Source of the DNA: SAR202 cluster bacterium Io17-Chloro-G6
Lineage (GTDB): Bacteria; Chloroflexota; Dehalococcoidia; UBA3495
Length of the DNA stretch: 64,000 nt
Assembly: GCA_002816585.1 (NCBI GenBank)
Contig: MUCT01000005.1
Location: forward strand, 1 to 64,000
Reading direction: 5' to 3'
This document shows, in pieces, positions 1 through 7,343 of this stretch (positions are counted from its first letter, which is position 1; each line of letters opens with the position of its first letter). A program made the position numbers and the translations under genes. The notes beneath the pieces are model-generated. The model searched no databases and had not been told where the DNA came from. It was given only the letters and a program-made list of their open reading frames with translations.

Positions 1-90
1 CGTTGGGGTTTTGTTGGCGTTGGGGTTTTGTTGGCGTTGGGGTTTTGTTGGCGTTGGGGTTTTGTTGGCGTTGGGGTTTTGTTGGCGTTG
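1..90. repeat. 17-bp tandem repeat, five full copies
   Basis: The unit CGTTGGGGTTTTGTTGG is repeated five times without mismatch from the first base of the window to position 85, then five more matching bases follow. Since 17 is not a multiple of 3, three units make 51 bp, and the + strand frame 1 stays open through it, reading a hydrophobic 17-residue repeat (RWGFVGVGVLLALGFCW). It runs directly into the coding fragment that follows. It may be a true minisatellite or an artefact of a contig end; the true copy number cannot be known because the array touches the edge. Confidence 0.9.
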
Positions 91-291
91 ATGGAAGACC
101 GCTCATCTATCACCGGGGCTGGAGCAGGTCCACCTAAGTTGTTCAACGTAGGCGATCGCTATCTCGCCGCTCTGGTGAGGTCCCATGACACCCAGCAGCT
201 ACTGTTCTTCGATTTAGACACAGACGAAGCTGAACTGATCGATATCGATATCGGCCCGTACGAATTGGCCCGTTGCATTGAACTGAGATGA
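1..291 (+). CDS. C-terminal fragment of a propeller-like protein, partial at left edge
   Basis: Frame 1 is open from the window edge through the tandem repeat to a TGA at 289-291. The first ATG after the repeat is at 91 and would give 66 residues. The last about 50 residues resemble the C-terminus of the gene at the right edge of the window: LLFFDLDTDEAELID here against LLIYDTTKETAELIN there, each followed by a short tail to the stop, with an ITG motif upstream in both. I infer a paralogous extracellular beta-propeller-like protein whose body is missing or lies beyond the edge. The repeat-encoded stretch is not similar to the right-edge protein, so the gene may be broken at the repeat. Function unknown. 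Confidence 0.4.
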   Translation, partial: RWGFVGVGVLLALGFCWRWGFVGVGVLLALMEDRSSITGAGAGPPKLFNVGDRYLAALVRSHDTQQLLFFDLDTDEAELIDIDIGPYELARCIELR

Positions 292-322
292 ACGCCTAGC
301 TCACCATTTAGGCCGTGTAGAT

Positions 323-352
323 AGGGGCGGACCGACACGAGGACCCGCCCCT
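323..352 (+). terminator. Hairpin after the left-edge fragment
   Basis: AGGGGCGG (323-330) pairs perfectly with CCGCCCCT (345-352) around a 14-nt loop, 31 bp after the stop of the left-edge fragment. There is no T-tract, so intrinsic termination is uncertain; it may just be a stable hairpin between two gene remnants. Confidence 0.3.
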
Positions 353-427
353 GATAATAGAATGGGTGGTGGGAGTATCACCCAATCCCGCAATACATTT
401 GTACCAAGACGGCTGTTAAGTGTCTAG

Positions 428-694
428 CCGTATTTCCCGTTGCTAATCATCAGGAGACCGCCCCGCCACATCATCACCAACATCGAGGTTGAGCGGGCGG
501 GCCCACCTGATCAACTGCGGGTCTACTCTAACTTCGTGATGTACCGCTCGAGAGGGGAAACCGACCAGGACGTCTACATCGGCAGCCGCGAGGACGTGCT
601 GCTCCGGGAGGCAGGGGAGCTAAGCATTTCATCAAGGAAGATCGTGCTAGACCAGAACGTGCTGCTGGCCAAGAACGTCAGCAACTTCTTCTAG
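428..694 (+). pseudogene. Remnant of aromatic-ring-hydroxylating dioxygenase beta subunit
   Basis: The 84 residues from TTG 440 to the TAG at 692 match the C-terminal half of the small (beta) subunit of Rieske ring-hydroxylating dioxygenases. Visible family landmarks are RHIITNIEVE, YRSRGETDQDVYIGSRED and the terminal LDQNVLLAKNVSNFF. Whole subunits are about 160-180 residues, so roughly the first 90 are absent. The frame is closed by TAG at 425-427, and the sequence upstream of 440 does not read as the missing half in the same frame. No alpha subunit, ferredoxin or reductase lies nearby. I read it as a 5'-truncated relic of a degradative oxygenase; the surviving part is well conserved, so the loss may be recent. 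Confidence 0.75.
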
Positions 695-716
695 GCCCGT
701 GAGCGCTCCAGACAGG

Positions 717-1325
717 TTAACCCGCCGCCTGGACCGCCGCCAGAAGCTCCTCGAAACCCATGGCCCCGGAGTGCAGGGCTCTGCCTATTAGGAAAGACGG
801 CGTCTGGACCACGCCGGCCTTTTGGGCCTCCTCGTGTTGACCCAGCACCAGGTCATGGAAGCTGCCGGATTCCAGCTTGGGCCACATCTCCACCCAATCC
901 AAACCCACGGACACCGATATCCGGCGCAAAGTGTAAATCGTTCCCAGATCCACGCCCTGCTCCCAATACTCCTTGGAAGCCGCTTGGAAGAATGCGCCGT
1001 CCAGACCTCGTCCCTTGGCGTAGGCCGTTACCGCATGGACGAGAAGGGTGCTTACGGACCTGTTGGATGCTGGTTCAGTCCCCTGACCTTCACCGGGCTT
1101 GTATAGTGGCTGCCGCCGGGTCTCGTCTGGCTCCACGTTCTCCCGAGACCTCCGGGTCTTGCTTGGCCGGGAATCGCCTTGATTAAGGGATTCGGCTCGC
1201 GTCAGAAATGGCCTGCGGTCGATCTCAAACTTCAGGCTGGACGCCAGTTCTTCGAGCCGGCCCAGCCCGATGAAGGAGTGGGGTCAAGTGTAATCAAACC
1301 AGATGGTGACTAGGTCAGCAGCCAT
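717..1325 (-). CDS. DsbA/FrnE-like thiol oxidoreductase with in-frame UGA at the catalytic Cys (candidate selenoprotein)
   Basis: From ATG at 1325 the frame encodes 202 codons to the stop at 717, the usual size of FrnE / 2-hydroxychromene-2-carboxylate-isomerase-type DsbA proteins. The single interruption is TGA at codon 14 (1284-1286). The context is FDYT-(UGA)-PHSFIGLGRLEEL, where family members have a catalytic Cys (D-Y/F-x-C-P-W/F-S/C-Y/F-x-G). The active site would be U14-P-H-S17. The rest of the thioredoxin fold is present: a helical insert, WEQGVDLGTIYTL, and the cis-Pro loop VQTPSFLIG (Pro176). No other Cys occurs. A 14-bp hairpin begins 13 nt after the UGA. The gene follows the uracil-DNA glycosylase gene by 49 bp on the same strand; the ribosome site is weak. 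Either Sec is inserted, or one nonsense mutation hit exactly the catalytic Cys. If UGA stops translation, only a downstream internal start such as 1136 could be used, which would lack the active site. Confidence 0.7.
1232..1270 (-). promoter_or_regulatory. Candidate bacterial SECIS hairpin
   Basis: Read on the minus strand after the UGA, TCGGGCTGGGCCGG pairs with CTGGC-GT-CCAGCCTGA: 14 base pairs including two G-U pairs, with a 2-nt bulge and a 9-nt apical loop (CTCGAAGAA, 1248-1256). The UGA ends 13 nt before the stem and 27 nt before the apical loop, inside the 16-37 nt window described for bacterial SECIS elements. The usual G in the first two loop positions is met only if the closing G-C pair is open. 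Coding DNA this GC-rich forms hairpins easily, so this supports but does not prove Sec insertion. Confidence 0.45.
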
Positions 1326-1374
1326 GGATGTTAGATTATCCCCGGAATCTTCTTGATCGCGCGGTGGTGGGGTA

Positions 1375-2070
1375 TCAACTCAGGCTCAGTTCCTTGGCCT
1401 GATTTATTACTTTCACGAGGGCATCCATGGATAGCACCCCGGTATTGGTGTTCCGAGGGCTAGGATGATACGAGGCGACCATCGTCGGCAAAGACGGCCC
1501 GAACCTGTAGACCTCTCCGTGCAGGAATTTGCCCCGCACCTTCTCCGACGCCATGTTGCCCAAGGTTTGAAGGCCGGCCCGGAACGCGATGTGCCCGAGG
1601 ACCAGGATTACCTTCAGGTTGGGCAGCATCCTGAGTTCCCGGACCAGGTAGGGCAGGCAGGAGCGCTGCTCCTCCGGGGTGGGTTTGTCGCCGGGAGGCA
1701 CGCAGCGCACCGCCGCGCAGACGTAGGCCCCGGTCAGGACCAGTCCGTCGTCCCGGTGTTCCGAAGTGGGTTGGTTGGCGAGCCCGGCCTGATGCATGGC
1801 GGCGGTCAAGAATGAAGCTGAGGGATCACCGGTAAACACCCGGCCTGTCCTATTCCCGCCATGAGCCGCCGGAGCCAGGCCCAGCAACACCAAGGGCGCC
1901 TCAGGATCGCCAAAACTGGGGACGGGTTTGGCCCAGTAATCCCAGTCGCGGTAGGCCGCCCGCTTCTCGCCCCCGATCTTCTCCCTCCAGTCGACTAGGC
2001 GGGCACACTTGCGGCAGGCCACAATCTCTTCGGAAAGAGCGGCCAAATGTTTCCGATGACTATTTACCAC
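1375..2070 (-). CDS. Type-5 uracil-DNA glycosylase (UDGb), 4Fe-4S
   Basis: A 231-residue protein starting at GTG 2070. It removes uracil and other deaminated bases from DNA in base-excision repair. It has the family 5 motif GLAPAAHGGNRTGRVFTGD (about residues 63-81), which lacks the Asp/Asn water activator of other families, and the C-terminal motif SYHPSPRNTNTG (199-210). Cys19, Cys22, Cys122 and Cys137 have the spacing of the iron-sulfur cluster ligands. Length is normal for the family. It is divergent from the DMT transporter (72 bp between starts) and 49 bp upstream of the UGA-containing FrnE-like gene, with which it could be co-transcribed. Confidence 0.92.
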   Translation of the reverse strand: MVNSHRKHLAALSEEIVACRKCARLVDWREKIGGEKRAAYRDWDYWAKPVPSFGDPEAPLVLLGLAPAAHGGNRTGRVFTGDPSASFLTAAMHQAGLANQPTSEHRDDGLVLTGAYVCAAVRCVPPGDKPTPEEQRSCLPYLVRELRMLPNLKVILVLGHIAFRAGLQTLGNMASEKVRGKFLHGEVYRFGPSLPTMVASYHPSPRNTNTGVLSMDALVKVINQAKELSLS

Positions 2071-2142
2071 CTGGGGTTCCGTGAGTCGCCTTTGTTAAGA
2101 GATTGAAAGGTATCTGCCGAGTCCGGTGATATACTCCGGCTC

Positions 2143-3018
2143 ATGACCGCCGTATCCCTGGTTTTGGTTCTGCTGTCCGCGGTTGCCCACTCATCGTGGA
2201 ACCTGCTGTTGAAGCGGTCCGCCGACCCTGAGATTTTCTCCTGGTGCCTGTTGGTCACGGCCTCGGTGCTGCTGGCGCCTTTAGGATTAGCGTTGCTGTG
2301 GTTCAACGCGGTGGGAATTCCCGGGCTGTGGTTCGTAATGGCCACCATCGGACTCCACGTTTTTTACTTCAATTTGCTCAGCCGCGGATATGCCCAAGGG
2401 GACCTATCCCTGGTCTACCCGGTGGCCCGGGGTATGGGCCCCATGCTCGTGCCGGTGCTGGCCGTAATCTTCCTGGACGAGACCGTTAAGCCTTTGGCCG
2501 TCGCCGGGATCGCAGCAATCATCGCCGGGATATACACAATCTCATGGTGGGGCAACTTCCATCAAGTATTGCGACGCCCTCTGTTGTTTCTCAGATCGGC
2601 TGGGATGGGATACGCAGTGCTCACCGGGATGACCATCGCCGCTTATTCCATCGTCGACAAAGAAGGAGTCGGCCATATCCAGCCGATACTATACATGTAT
2701 TTCTTGAGCATCGGGACTGCCATCGGGTTGGCGCCTTACATCCTAGTTCACAAAGGCGCTGCCGCAGTCAGAGAGGAATGGCGCGCCAACGCCGTCCCAA
2801 TCACCGTGGCCGGGCTGTTGACCTTCGCCGCCTACGGTCTGGTGTTGACCGCCTTCTCTTTGTCGCGAGTGAGCTATGTGGCCCCAGCCCGCGAGGTGGG
2901 CATCGTCATCGGTGTGCTGATGGGCGTCTACCTGCTGAAAGAACCCTTCGGCGGAGGGCGGCTGCTTGGCTCTGGTTTTATTGTCGGCGGGCTGGTTCTC
3001 ATTGCTTTGTCGCCCTAA
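2143..3018 (+). CDS. DMT-superfamily transporter, EamA family
   Basis: A 291-residue, strongly hydrophobic protein with about ten predicted membrane segments arranged as two EamA repeats (about residues 5-130 and 150-290). The first segment contains the typical AVAHSSWNLLLKRS. The second repeat ends with the YLLKEPFGGGRLLGSGFIVGG region characteristic of drug/metabolite exporters. Family members export amino acids, nucleosides or other small metabolites across the inner membrane; the substrate cannot be told from sequence. It stands alone, divergent from the uracil-DNA glycosylase, with the M20 peptidase about 130 bp downstream on the same strand. Confidence 0.85.
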   Translation: MTAVSLVLVLLSAVAHSSWNLLLKRSADPEIFSWCLLVTASVLLAPLGLALLWFNAVGIPGLWFVMATIGLHVFYFNLLSRGYAQGDLSLVYPVARGMGPMLVPVLAVIFLDETVKPLAVAGIAAIIAGIYTISWWGNFHQVLRRPLLFLRSAGMGYAVLTGMTIAAYSIVDKEGVGHIQPILYMYFLSIGTAIGLAPYILVHKGAAAVREEWRANAVPITVAGLLTFAAYGLVLTAFSLSRVSYVAPAREVGIVIGVLMGVYLLKEPFGGGRLLGSGFIVGGLVLIALSP

Positions 3019-3147
3019 TACGGCCCGGATTTCAGCCTGAGTTTGAACCTGCCAAGCACAGACATAATGTATAATACCCGGAGCCTAAAACGGGGCGCCA
3101 ATGAATACCAGACGAAAGCTATTTGGAAGCGGGTGCAGAGAGGATAG

Positions 3148-4230
3148 ATGATAAATCAGGAACGCTTGGTCAACGCATTCTGTGAGCTGGTTAAGATAGA
3201 CAGCCCGTCCGATGAAGAAGAGGACGTCGCGAGGCACCTGACCGACCGCCTCACCGAACTGGGATTCAGCGTCGCCAGGGACGCCCACGGCAACGTAATC
3301 GCGTCAGAGGACGGTGACAACCCGCTGATGCTTTCGGCCCACATGGACACGGTGGAGCCGGGACGGAGCATCAACCCCCAGGTGGATGGTGACATCATCC
3401 GGTCCGACGGCACCACCATTCTGGGAGGCGATTGCAAAGCCGGAGTGGCCGCCATCATGGAGGCGCTCGAGTCAGCCAAGGAAGACAAGTCCCCCCGCCG
3501 GACCGTCCAGGTGGTCTTCACCAGGGGCGAGGAGATTGGCCTGGTAGGGGCGGCCAACTTGGACTACTCCATGATCCACTGCAAAGAAGCTGTCGTGTTC
3601 GACGGCAACGGACCGGTCAACACCATCACTGGCGCTAGCCCCACCTACATGAAGTTCGACGTTACTGTAACGGGCCGCGGCGCCCACGCTGGGGTGGAAC
3701 CGGAAAAGGGCATCTCCGCCATCCGCATCGCCACTGAGATCATCAACGAACTGCCCAACGGGCGGCTGGACGAGGAGTCCACCTTCAACGTGGGGCTGAT
3801 CTCCGGTGGCACCGTGCGCAACGCCGTGCCGGTGGAAGTGACCTTCGGTGGTGAGTTCCGCAGCCGGAACACCGAGACCGTGGACCTTTTGGGGTTGCAG
3901 GTGACCGAGGCGATGGACCGGGCCAGGGCCAAGTACCAGGAGGCCGTCATCAAAGAAGAACTGGAGATGATGTTCCAGATGTATACCCTGGACCCCAACG
4001 AGCCGGTGGTCAAGATGGTCACAGAAATGCTCAAGACTATGGACATGTTGCCGGACATCAAGCCCTCCGGCGGCGGCACCGACGCCAATGCCATGCGGCT
4101 AAATGGCATCGACTGCATCGTGGTCGGAATGGCCACCAATGAGATGCACACCGTGAACGAGTACGTGGTGGTGCCGGACCTGATGGCCACCGCCCGCCTC
4201 TGCCAGAGCGTGATGAGCCCCAACCAATAA
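3148..4230 (+). CDS. M20-family zinc peptidase / deacylase (PepT-like)
   Basis: A 360-residue cytoplasmic metallohydrolase. The two-zinc site is visible: His65 and Asp67 in SAHMDTVEPG, bridging Asp95 in LGGDCKAG, the catalytic Glu pair 128-129 in TRGEEIGLVG, Asp152 in VVFDG, and the C-terminal His of NEMHTVNEY. A dimerisation (lid) domain lies between about residues 170 and 280 (GRGAHAGVEPEKGISAI). The GVAAIMEAL and lid sequences resemble tripeptidase T and related M20 enzymes more than DapE or ArgE. It probably cleaves small peptides or N-acyl amino acids. AGAGAGGATAG precedes the ATG. An HpcH-type aldolase follows 75 bp downstream. Confidence 0.85.
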   Translation: MINQERLVNAFCELVKIDSPSDEEEDVARHLTDRLTELGFSVARDAHGNVIASEDGDNPLMLSAHMDTVEPGRSINPQVDGDIIRSDGTTILGGDCKAGVAAIMEALESAKEDKSPRRTVQVVFTRGEEIGLVGAANLDYSMIHCKEAVVFDGNGPVNTITGASPTYMKFDVTVTGRGAHAGVEPEKGISAIRIATEIINELPNGRLDEESTFNVGLISGGTVRNAVPVEVTFGGEFRSRNTETVDLLGLQVTEAMDRARAKYQEAVIKEELEMMFQMYTLDPNEPVVKMVTEMLKTMDMLPDIKPSGGGTDANAMRLNGIDCIVVGMATNEMHTVNEYVVVPDLMATARLCQSVMSPNQ

Positions 4231-4305
4231 GCCGGGACAAATCTGGACCGTGGGGGCACAGTCCCCATGGATTCGGGATGCCTCTACAATCGGGAGGAGA
4301 AGACC

Positions 4306-5088
4306 ATGAACGGAGCAGAACTAAAAGAGACCCTAAAATCTGGCGGCCGGGTGTTCGGCACCATGATCTCCATCGCCCGGAATCCCAAATGGATACCCAT
4401 CCTAGACGATGTGGGCCTGGATTACGTGGTTATCGACACCGAGCACAATTACCGGAGCCGCGGCGAGCTGGGCGATTTTCTGATCATGCTGAACACCAGC
4501 GGAGTGGTCCCCATCGTTCGCATTCCCATTCCCGATTCCCATTACGTAACCATGGCCATGGACGCCGGCGCTCAAGGCGTGCTGGCCCCCTACTGCGAGA
4601 CCGTGGACCAGGTGCGTGAGGTGGTGGCCGCCGCCAAGTGGCGTCCTCTCAAGGGCGAAGCCGCCGAACGGTTGGTGAAGTCGGGAGAGCACGTCAGCGA
4701 TGAAACCAGGGCTTATTTGGAGGCCCGCAACAAGAACAGCATCGCCATCATCGGCATCGAGAGCGTGGCCGCGGTCGAAAATCTAGAAAAGATGCTCCAG
4801 GTGCCTGGCATCGACGGCATCTTCGTCGGCCCCAACGACATGAGCATCTCCCTGGGCATCCCCGACCAGTACGACCGCCAAGAGTACCAGGATACGGTCA
4901 AGAAGGTCATCGATATGTCCGAGGCCCACGGCATCGCCACGCAGGTGCACCAGCAGACCCCGGAACTATCCACCTTCTGGCTGACGCAGGGCGCCCGGTT
5001 TATCCTCCACGGCACGGACCGCCGCGCGCTGACCGAGGGTTTCAGGGCCGACTTCGGCCACCTGCGGGATTTCGCGAAGAACGTCTAG
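4306..5088 (+). CDS. HpcH/HpaI-family aldolase
   Basis: A 260-residue class II (metal-dependent) aldolase of the 2,4-dihydroxyhept-2-enedioate aldolase / citrate-lyase-beta superfamily, a TIM barrel that reversibly cleaves 2-keto-4-hydroxy acids to pyruvate plus an aldehyde. Landmarks are YVVIDTEHN, DAGAQGVLAPYCET, IIGIESVAAVENL (metal-binding Glu) and GIFVGPNDMSISLG (metal-binding Asp). The start at 4306 is chosen because GGGAGGAGA lies just upstream; an in-frame ATG at 4267 has no such signal. A second aldolase of this superfamily is encoded at 15027-15833. Substrate unknown. Confidence 0.87.
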   Translation: MNGAELKETLKSGGRVFGTMISIARNPKWIPILDDVGLDYVVIDTEHNYRSRGELGDFLIMLNTSGVVPIVRIPIPDSHYVTMAMDAGAQGVLAPYCETVDQVREVVAAAKWRPLKGEAAERLVKSGEHVSDETRAYLEARNKNSIAIIGIESVAAVENLEKMLQVPGIDGIFVGPNDMSISLGIPDQYDRQEYQDTVKKVIDMSEAHGIATQVHQQTPELSTFWLTQGARFILHGTDRRALTEGFRADFGHLRDFAKNV

Positions 5089-5216
5089 CCAAGCGGGCCA
5101 TCGTCCTCGACGGCTGGGACTGGGAGACAATCCTAACCGGAGTCTGGGTCGCCGCAGCCATGCTGGCGGTGCTTCTGATCGCCACCACCTGGATGTACCA
5201 GAGGCAGACGGCTTAA
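5088..5216 (+). other. Open stretch encoding a possible single membrane helix
   Basis: A frame overlapping the aldolase stop reads AKRAIVLDGWDWETIL and then a hydrophobic helix ending at WMYQRQTA and TAA at 5214-5216. An in-frame ATG sits at 5160, but no good start or ribosome site was found. It could be the 3' tail of a lost membrane-protein gene or chance. The rest of the gap to 5338 shows nothing recognisable. Confidence 0.15.
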
Positions 5217-5338
5217 GGGGGTGGGATAGCTTTTGGCAATTAGGCCCGAAATTCGCCGCTGTCCTATGTTTTGCCACAGGAATCTGAGTCGAATTGGCCC
5301 TAGGTTTCACGATTATTATCTATGTTGGGATAGCCCAG

Positions 5339-6784
5339 CTATTTTAAATTAGCAGTAGCACGTCGGCGTTTTCGGGTTTTCGGTTTCCCAACATCTAATC
5401 CGGCCAATCCATTTGTCGGACCCTGAAGTAAAAGCGGCAATGTCTCCTCGCCATCTCCAACGAAATCGAAAATCCGATTATCTGAATCGAAATTTTGGGC
5501 GTGCGTCGTTAAAAATTGCCTGAACCTATCCGCTGGAGCTGACTCAAGATCCAACACGAATATATCCTTATCAGCGTCAGCCTCGACTGCCCGAGAGAAC
5601 ATCCGCGAGATGTACTCATCATTCTCCGTAAAACTGTAGCCGATTACCAAGATTGATTTCGCATGGCGCAGAACTTGTTCAGCGGCCTGCCGAACATCGA
5701 GCAACATCGGGTGAATCTGATATTTCTAAGTGATTGGCGGGACGATTAGCTGTTGGGCCGTCGATTGGCAATCTCGACACATCGCAATTACTGGATACAA
5801 ACCATCAGAAAAAGCCCGGTCGATCGAATCCAAACGTGCGGTCACCGGACGGTCACAACTTAAGCATGCATACCAATTAAGTGAACCGTGCAGCTTCAGC
5901 ACACGGGTTGCGAGCGGAATTTTGGGGAGTTGGTCCTCCGACGATTGCTCTAATTCATCGTACGTAAATCCGTCTTGACCTAGGGCTGACTCGATGCAAA
6001 CATCATAATTTGTGGTAATAATGGTGGTGTTCCCTGCTAGCCTACAATACTCTGATATCCCCATATGAATCTTATTTCCCGGTTTACCGACCATCATTCC
6101 TACCAATACCGAGAACAGTGTCTGCAACGACTCCCTGAGGCTTTCGACGATTTCTATGCCTGGCTGTTGTGATTCTGCCCTCTGTCGGCGTGCTCGGGCT
6201 GAAGGTGACAAGTTGCTATCATCAGTTGGTGAGTCTTGACCTCCCAATAGTAAGCGTAGGAGAGATGCAATTTTGGCATTTCCGACGGCACCTTGAGCCA
6301 AATAGATTGCACTCAGGAGGTCTTCAATATTGCTGATACCAAGGGACTCGCATTGCTGCTGCAATCTCAACAGCGGTTTGTTTCCGATCTCTTCAGCCTT
6401 TTTCCACAATGTCGGCAGTAAAGTTTGCAATGTTGGTATTGAGGTTGGTGGGGGTGCCGAACCTCCTGCCCCTACGAATATAACCAAAGGGCTTCTCAGA
6501 CCACGGCCTCGCTTGAAATTCAAAATAGCGCCGGCAACAGATATGAAACGTTCCTTCAAACGGAACAAAGTGCCCCCGGCTTCTGAATCATATGAACTTT
6601 GATTTTCTAAAGCTTCAACTACCCGACCCCAGTCTTCCTTTAGCGGTGTTCTCGTTCTCGTCAAAAAGTCGTTGATTCGCTCCAGGTCTTCACTATCTAG
6701 ATTGTCATCCTGGATTCGAAGATAACGGAGTGTAGTTTCCAGTTCCTGCATTTCCATTGAAGCTCGATTGGATCGATTAACCAA
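5339..6784 (-). pseudogene. SIR2-like NAD-binding protein, interrupted by one amber codon
   Basis: The minus-strand frame from 6784 to 5339 spans 481 sense codons with one interruption, TAG at codon 353 (5726-5728). Before it: an N-terminal helical region of about 100 residues, the NAD loop VGAGGS (104-109), TTNYD (257-261), catalytic His299 in KLHGSLNW, and a zinc finger Cys307/310/336/339. After it, in the same frame: VRQAAEQVL, then ILVIGYSFTEND. Homologues usually read LIVPPTW-K where this reads LIVPPIT-stop-K, so TGG to TAG is the simplest change. The gene is visibly more AT-rich than its neighbours, suggesting acquisition. Such SIR2-like proteins are often NAD-depleting antiphage effectors; no partner gene adjoins. 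Truncated product 352 residues. Confidence 0.75.
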
Positions 6785-7015
6785 TGCTTACTCCCGGTCC
6801 ATAAAGACAATTATTGAGGCCCATTAGTCAGACTCCCGATATGGTGAGTATTTTAGGCCAATCGGATGTTGCTGTCACGCCAGCGAGTTTAAAAAACCCA
6901 CACCACGACCTCGCTCGTCCGAGGTCAATACATGTTCGGGACTGAGGATTAGCGCCGGACCGAAGCGATTTCAGTGACGATCCGGGTCGTTAACTCACGC
7001 CTCGGCACGGTGCCC

Positions 7016-7294
7016 TCACCCCCCAGCCTCCCACCGTGCCCTTAGCGTCTCCACGTAGATGCGTTCGTAGTCGCCGTGGTGGGCGTTGTTGGGGTCGTCG
7101 GCCAGACGCTCGGCCCAGAGGTATTCCACGTCGCCCCACTGGATGGGGTAGGGAGGCTGGTCGAAGAAAGCCGCCACGGCCGCCATGGGGTCCGCGCCGT
7201 CCGAGTAACCCATCATCTGGAAGTTGTCGTAGGTATGCCCCTGTTCGGATATAAACCTGCCTTTCATCGCGGCCAGCACCAGGTAAGAGGGCAT
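7016..7294 (-). CDS. Small conserved-looking hypothetical protein
   Basis: A 92-residue protein I do not recognise. It begins PSYLVLAAMKGRF, has an acidic, aromatic-rich middle (YDNFQMMGYSDG, PYPIQWGDVEYLW) and ends in a helix (YERIYVETLRARWEAGG). There is no signal peptide or membrane segment. Base composition matches the surrounding host-like genes, unlike the SIR2-like gene beside it. It lies 49 bp downstream of the thiolase-like gene on the same strand and could be part of that transcript. Translation is supported mainly by codon composition and lack of a better frame. Confidence 0.5.
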   Translation of the reverse strand: MPSYLVLAAMKGRFISEQGHTYDNFQMMGYSDGADPMAAVAAFFDQPPYPIQWGDVEYLWAERLADDPNNAHHGDYERIYVETLRARWEAGG

Positions 7295-7343
7295 CTCAAT
7301 TCTTAACGGTTAGCATGGGGTCACGAAAACCGGCTACTCGCCG

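Noticed and set aside
1..90. CRISPR array
   Set aside because: Units are 17 bp and directly abutting, with no spacers and no cas genes.
717..1325. TGA read as Trp (genetic-code change) in the FrnE-like gene
   Set aside because: Many intact genes in the window end in TGA (for example 289-291 and the crotonase at 55729-56481), so TGA is a normal stop here.
5726..5728. Amber codon in the SIR2-like gene as pyrrolysine or programmed read-through
   Set aside because: The position is not catalytic, other genes end in TAG (for example 45810-region neighbours and the aldolase at 5086), and TGG to TAG is the simpler explanation.
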